A stretch of 41,055 nt of DNA from Streptococcus parasanguinis (GTDB lineage Bacteria > Bacillota > Bacilli > Lactobacillales > Streptococcaceae): positions 1 through 41,055 of the forward strand of contig NZ_JUPI01000053.1 in assembly GCF_001074805.1 (NCBI RefSeq), written 5' to 3'. Within the stretch, counting starts at the first letter, position 1, and every line of letters begins with the position of its first letter. The position numbers were made by a program, and so were the translations under genes. Below the pieces are notes generated by a model. The model did no database searches and was not told the origin of the DNA. It saw nothing but the letters and a program-made list of their open reading frames with translations. This document shows positions 39,939-41,055 of the stretch, one piece after another.

Positions 39939-41055
39939 TAGACTTATTCTCCTCTAAAGATAGTTGTTTAGCATTTAAGTAATCTTGATAGGTATTGCTA
40001 ACTGTTTTTAATTTCAACAAAGCTTCTCCAATATCTTCAATATGACCTTTCCCTTGCCTAACTTTTCTAATCGCTTCATCTACAACCATAGCTTTTTCAT
40101 CAACTGACTTTTTAAATGTTTTATCCATTGAAAAATAATCTTTACCTGCTTTACGGTAAAAAGGGCAGCTCGTACAAGCACCTAGTTCTGCATGCTCACT
40201 AATAACTTTCAGACAATCTGAATAATCACCTTTCGCAAAGCGGGGTGAGTAACACCGTCCTTTATTTTCTAAAGTGATGTATTGTCCTTGTGCTGTATAA
40301 AATGGCTGTCTCTTACTTATGGTGTAATTCGTATTCTTACTCGTTAGTTTACGATACATTTGATAACTACGACATTCAATAAATTGGCTTAAATTTGAAA
40401 AATAGTGAGATGAAGTTGTCACATCTTCATGACCAGCTAAAAGCATAGCTGTAACAGGACTAGCCCCTTCTGCAATTAAATTGATCATTGCAATGTGTCT
40501 CGTATCCCCAATATGAATCAAATTAATCTCGTTTTCATCTAATCTAGCTGGAAAACTAAAATAATTAACTTGATAACCGTATTTTTGAGAAATAATCTCA
40601 TTAAAAAAATACCTCAAAATAGTATTGAGATTAGTGTAAGTTAAAAATCGGTTATTAACACCTGTTCGACGACCCCAACGGTTATAATGAGGATCAGTCA
40701 CAAATAATGTATCTAATTTAGTAGAATTATTATTTTCCGTAAGTTTGAGGTAAGTCTTTATTTCAGAAGCTAATGAATTAGTAATTTCATAAGTATTCAA
40801 AGTATAATCTTCAGAAATTTTATGTGCAACAAGTCGATCCCTTCCTTTGATTATATTTCTCCTTAATGTAAGAAAATATTTTCCATCTTTCTCGGTTAAA
40901 CAGTTTCTTTGTATTAAAAGAAATTCTCTTGGCCTTAAAGGTAAAATTGCTGTAATCTGCCACCAGAGATACAATGGATAATAAAATAGACGTTCTTTCT
41001 TAGATAATGTTTGAGACCAATAATCATTTAAAATGTCATTAAAAGTAAAATAGGA
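39931..41055 (-). CDS. Tn554/TnpB-like tyrosine recombinase, C-terminal part
   Basis: The frame is open to the window edge, so the start is missing; 374 residues are visible. Tyrosine-recombinase landmarks are Arg in LPLRPREFLLI, DTRH (Arg and second His), AGHEDVTTSSHY with the last His and the nucleophile Tyr. The first His of the usual HxxRH is Gly here (GDTRH). The C-terminal extension has a Cys cluster (CYSPRFAKGDYSDC, GACTSCPFY) and helices, as in TnpB of Tn554-type transposons. Together with the HTH/coiled-coil gene it forms a site-specific transposition module. Base composition is visibly more AT-rich than the core genes. Sequence beyond the window is needed to see whether a partner recombinase precedes it. 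Confidence 0.75.
   Translation of the reverse strand, partial: SYFTFNDILNDYWSQTLSKKERLFYYPLYLWWQITAILPLRPREFLLIQRNCLTEKDGKYFLTLRRNIIKGRDRLVAHKISEDYTLNTYEITNSLASEIKTYLKLTENNNSTKLDTLFVTDPHYNRWGRRTGVNNRFLTYTNLNTILRYFFNEIISQKYGYQVNYFSFPARLDENEINLIHIGDTRHIAMINLIAEGASPVTAMLLAGHEDVTTSSHYFSNLSQFIECRSYQMYRKLTSKNTNYTISKRQPFYTAQGQYITLENKGRCYSPRFAKGDYSDCLKVISEHAELGACTSCPFYRKAGKDYFSMDKTFKKSVDEKAMVVDEAIRKVRQGKGHIEDIGEALLKLKTVSNTYQDYLNAKQLSLEENKSNG

Noticed and set aside
1..41055. CRISPR array, tRNA or rRNA genes
   Set aside because: I saw no regularly spaced 24-37 bp repeats with unique spacers and no tRNA or rRNA signatures. The 46-bp units near dif are too few and too diverged to be CRISPR.

Overview
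The window is chromosomal DNA from a streptococcus, most likely an oral species of the mitis/sanguinis/parasanguinis kind. The gene set and order fit: rplJ-rplL behind an L10 leader, an asd-dapA pair, rbgA-rnhB, dprA with a competence (SigX) box, satD with a DUF3307 gene, trmFO, and an acetoin/pyruvate dehydrogenase operon whose E3 carries the lipoyl domain. The streptococcal single-recombinase system XerS/difSL is also present. The species is inferred from recalled gene families, not from a database search.

Layout. 1-319 is the 3' end of a formate/nitrite-type channel gene. 371-1547 is the ribosomal stalk operon. 1690-3386 holds three tandem, separately transcribed lipoprotein paralogues. 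3387-7091 is a heterodimeric ABC exporter. 7149-7719 is a GNAT acetyltransferase, followed by a promoter-RNA-terminator unit (7761-7947). 7982-9652 is DUF3137-lemA; 9693-12008 is asd and dapA, separated by a streptococcal intergenic repeat. 12028-18870 is mostly housekeeping (ATP-cone protein, rbgA, rnhB, ROK protein, dprA, topA). 18888-20342 is satD plus DUF3307 behind operator-like palindromes. 20485-25853 holds an unknown exported protein, trmFO and an esterase-esterase-ATP-grasp operon. 25885-32392 is the 2-oxoacid dehydrogenase operon with lplA. 32417-35213 is a lactococcin-972-type transporter pair without a visible bacteriocin gene. 35361-36068 is an unknown gene.

At 36153-37305 lie xerS and its dif site. 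Every gene to the left is on the + strand and every gene from xerS onward is on the - strand, so transcription on both sides points toward dif. This is the replication terminus. The -35 box of xerS lies inside dif.

Beyond dif (37340-41055, running off the window) is an AT-rich accessory block on the - strand: a Tn554/TnpB-like tyrosine recombinase, an HTH/coiled-coil protein, and one or two proteins made of repeated zinc ribbons. A 46-bp-periodic repeat array lies between this block and dif. It looks like one end of a mobile element inserted beside dif.

Most promising leads: (1) SatD looks like a class III cyclase-fold domain joined to an HTH, with three copies of a TGTCTATTATAACG-type motif covering its own promoter. 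(2) The accessory recombinase/zinc-ribbon cassette and its repeats lie next to dif. (3) A ladder of three hairpins lies between the E1-beta and E2 genes, and a 26-bp element sits directly behind two unrelated stop codons. (4) A structured small RNA lies upstream of the asd region.
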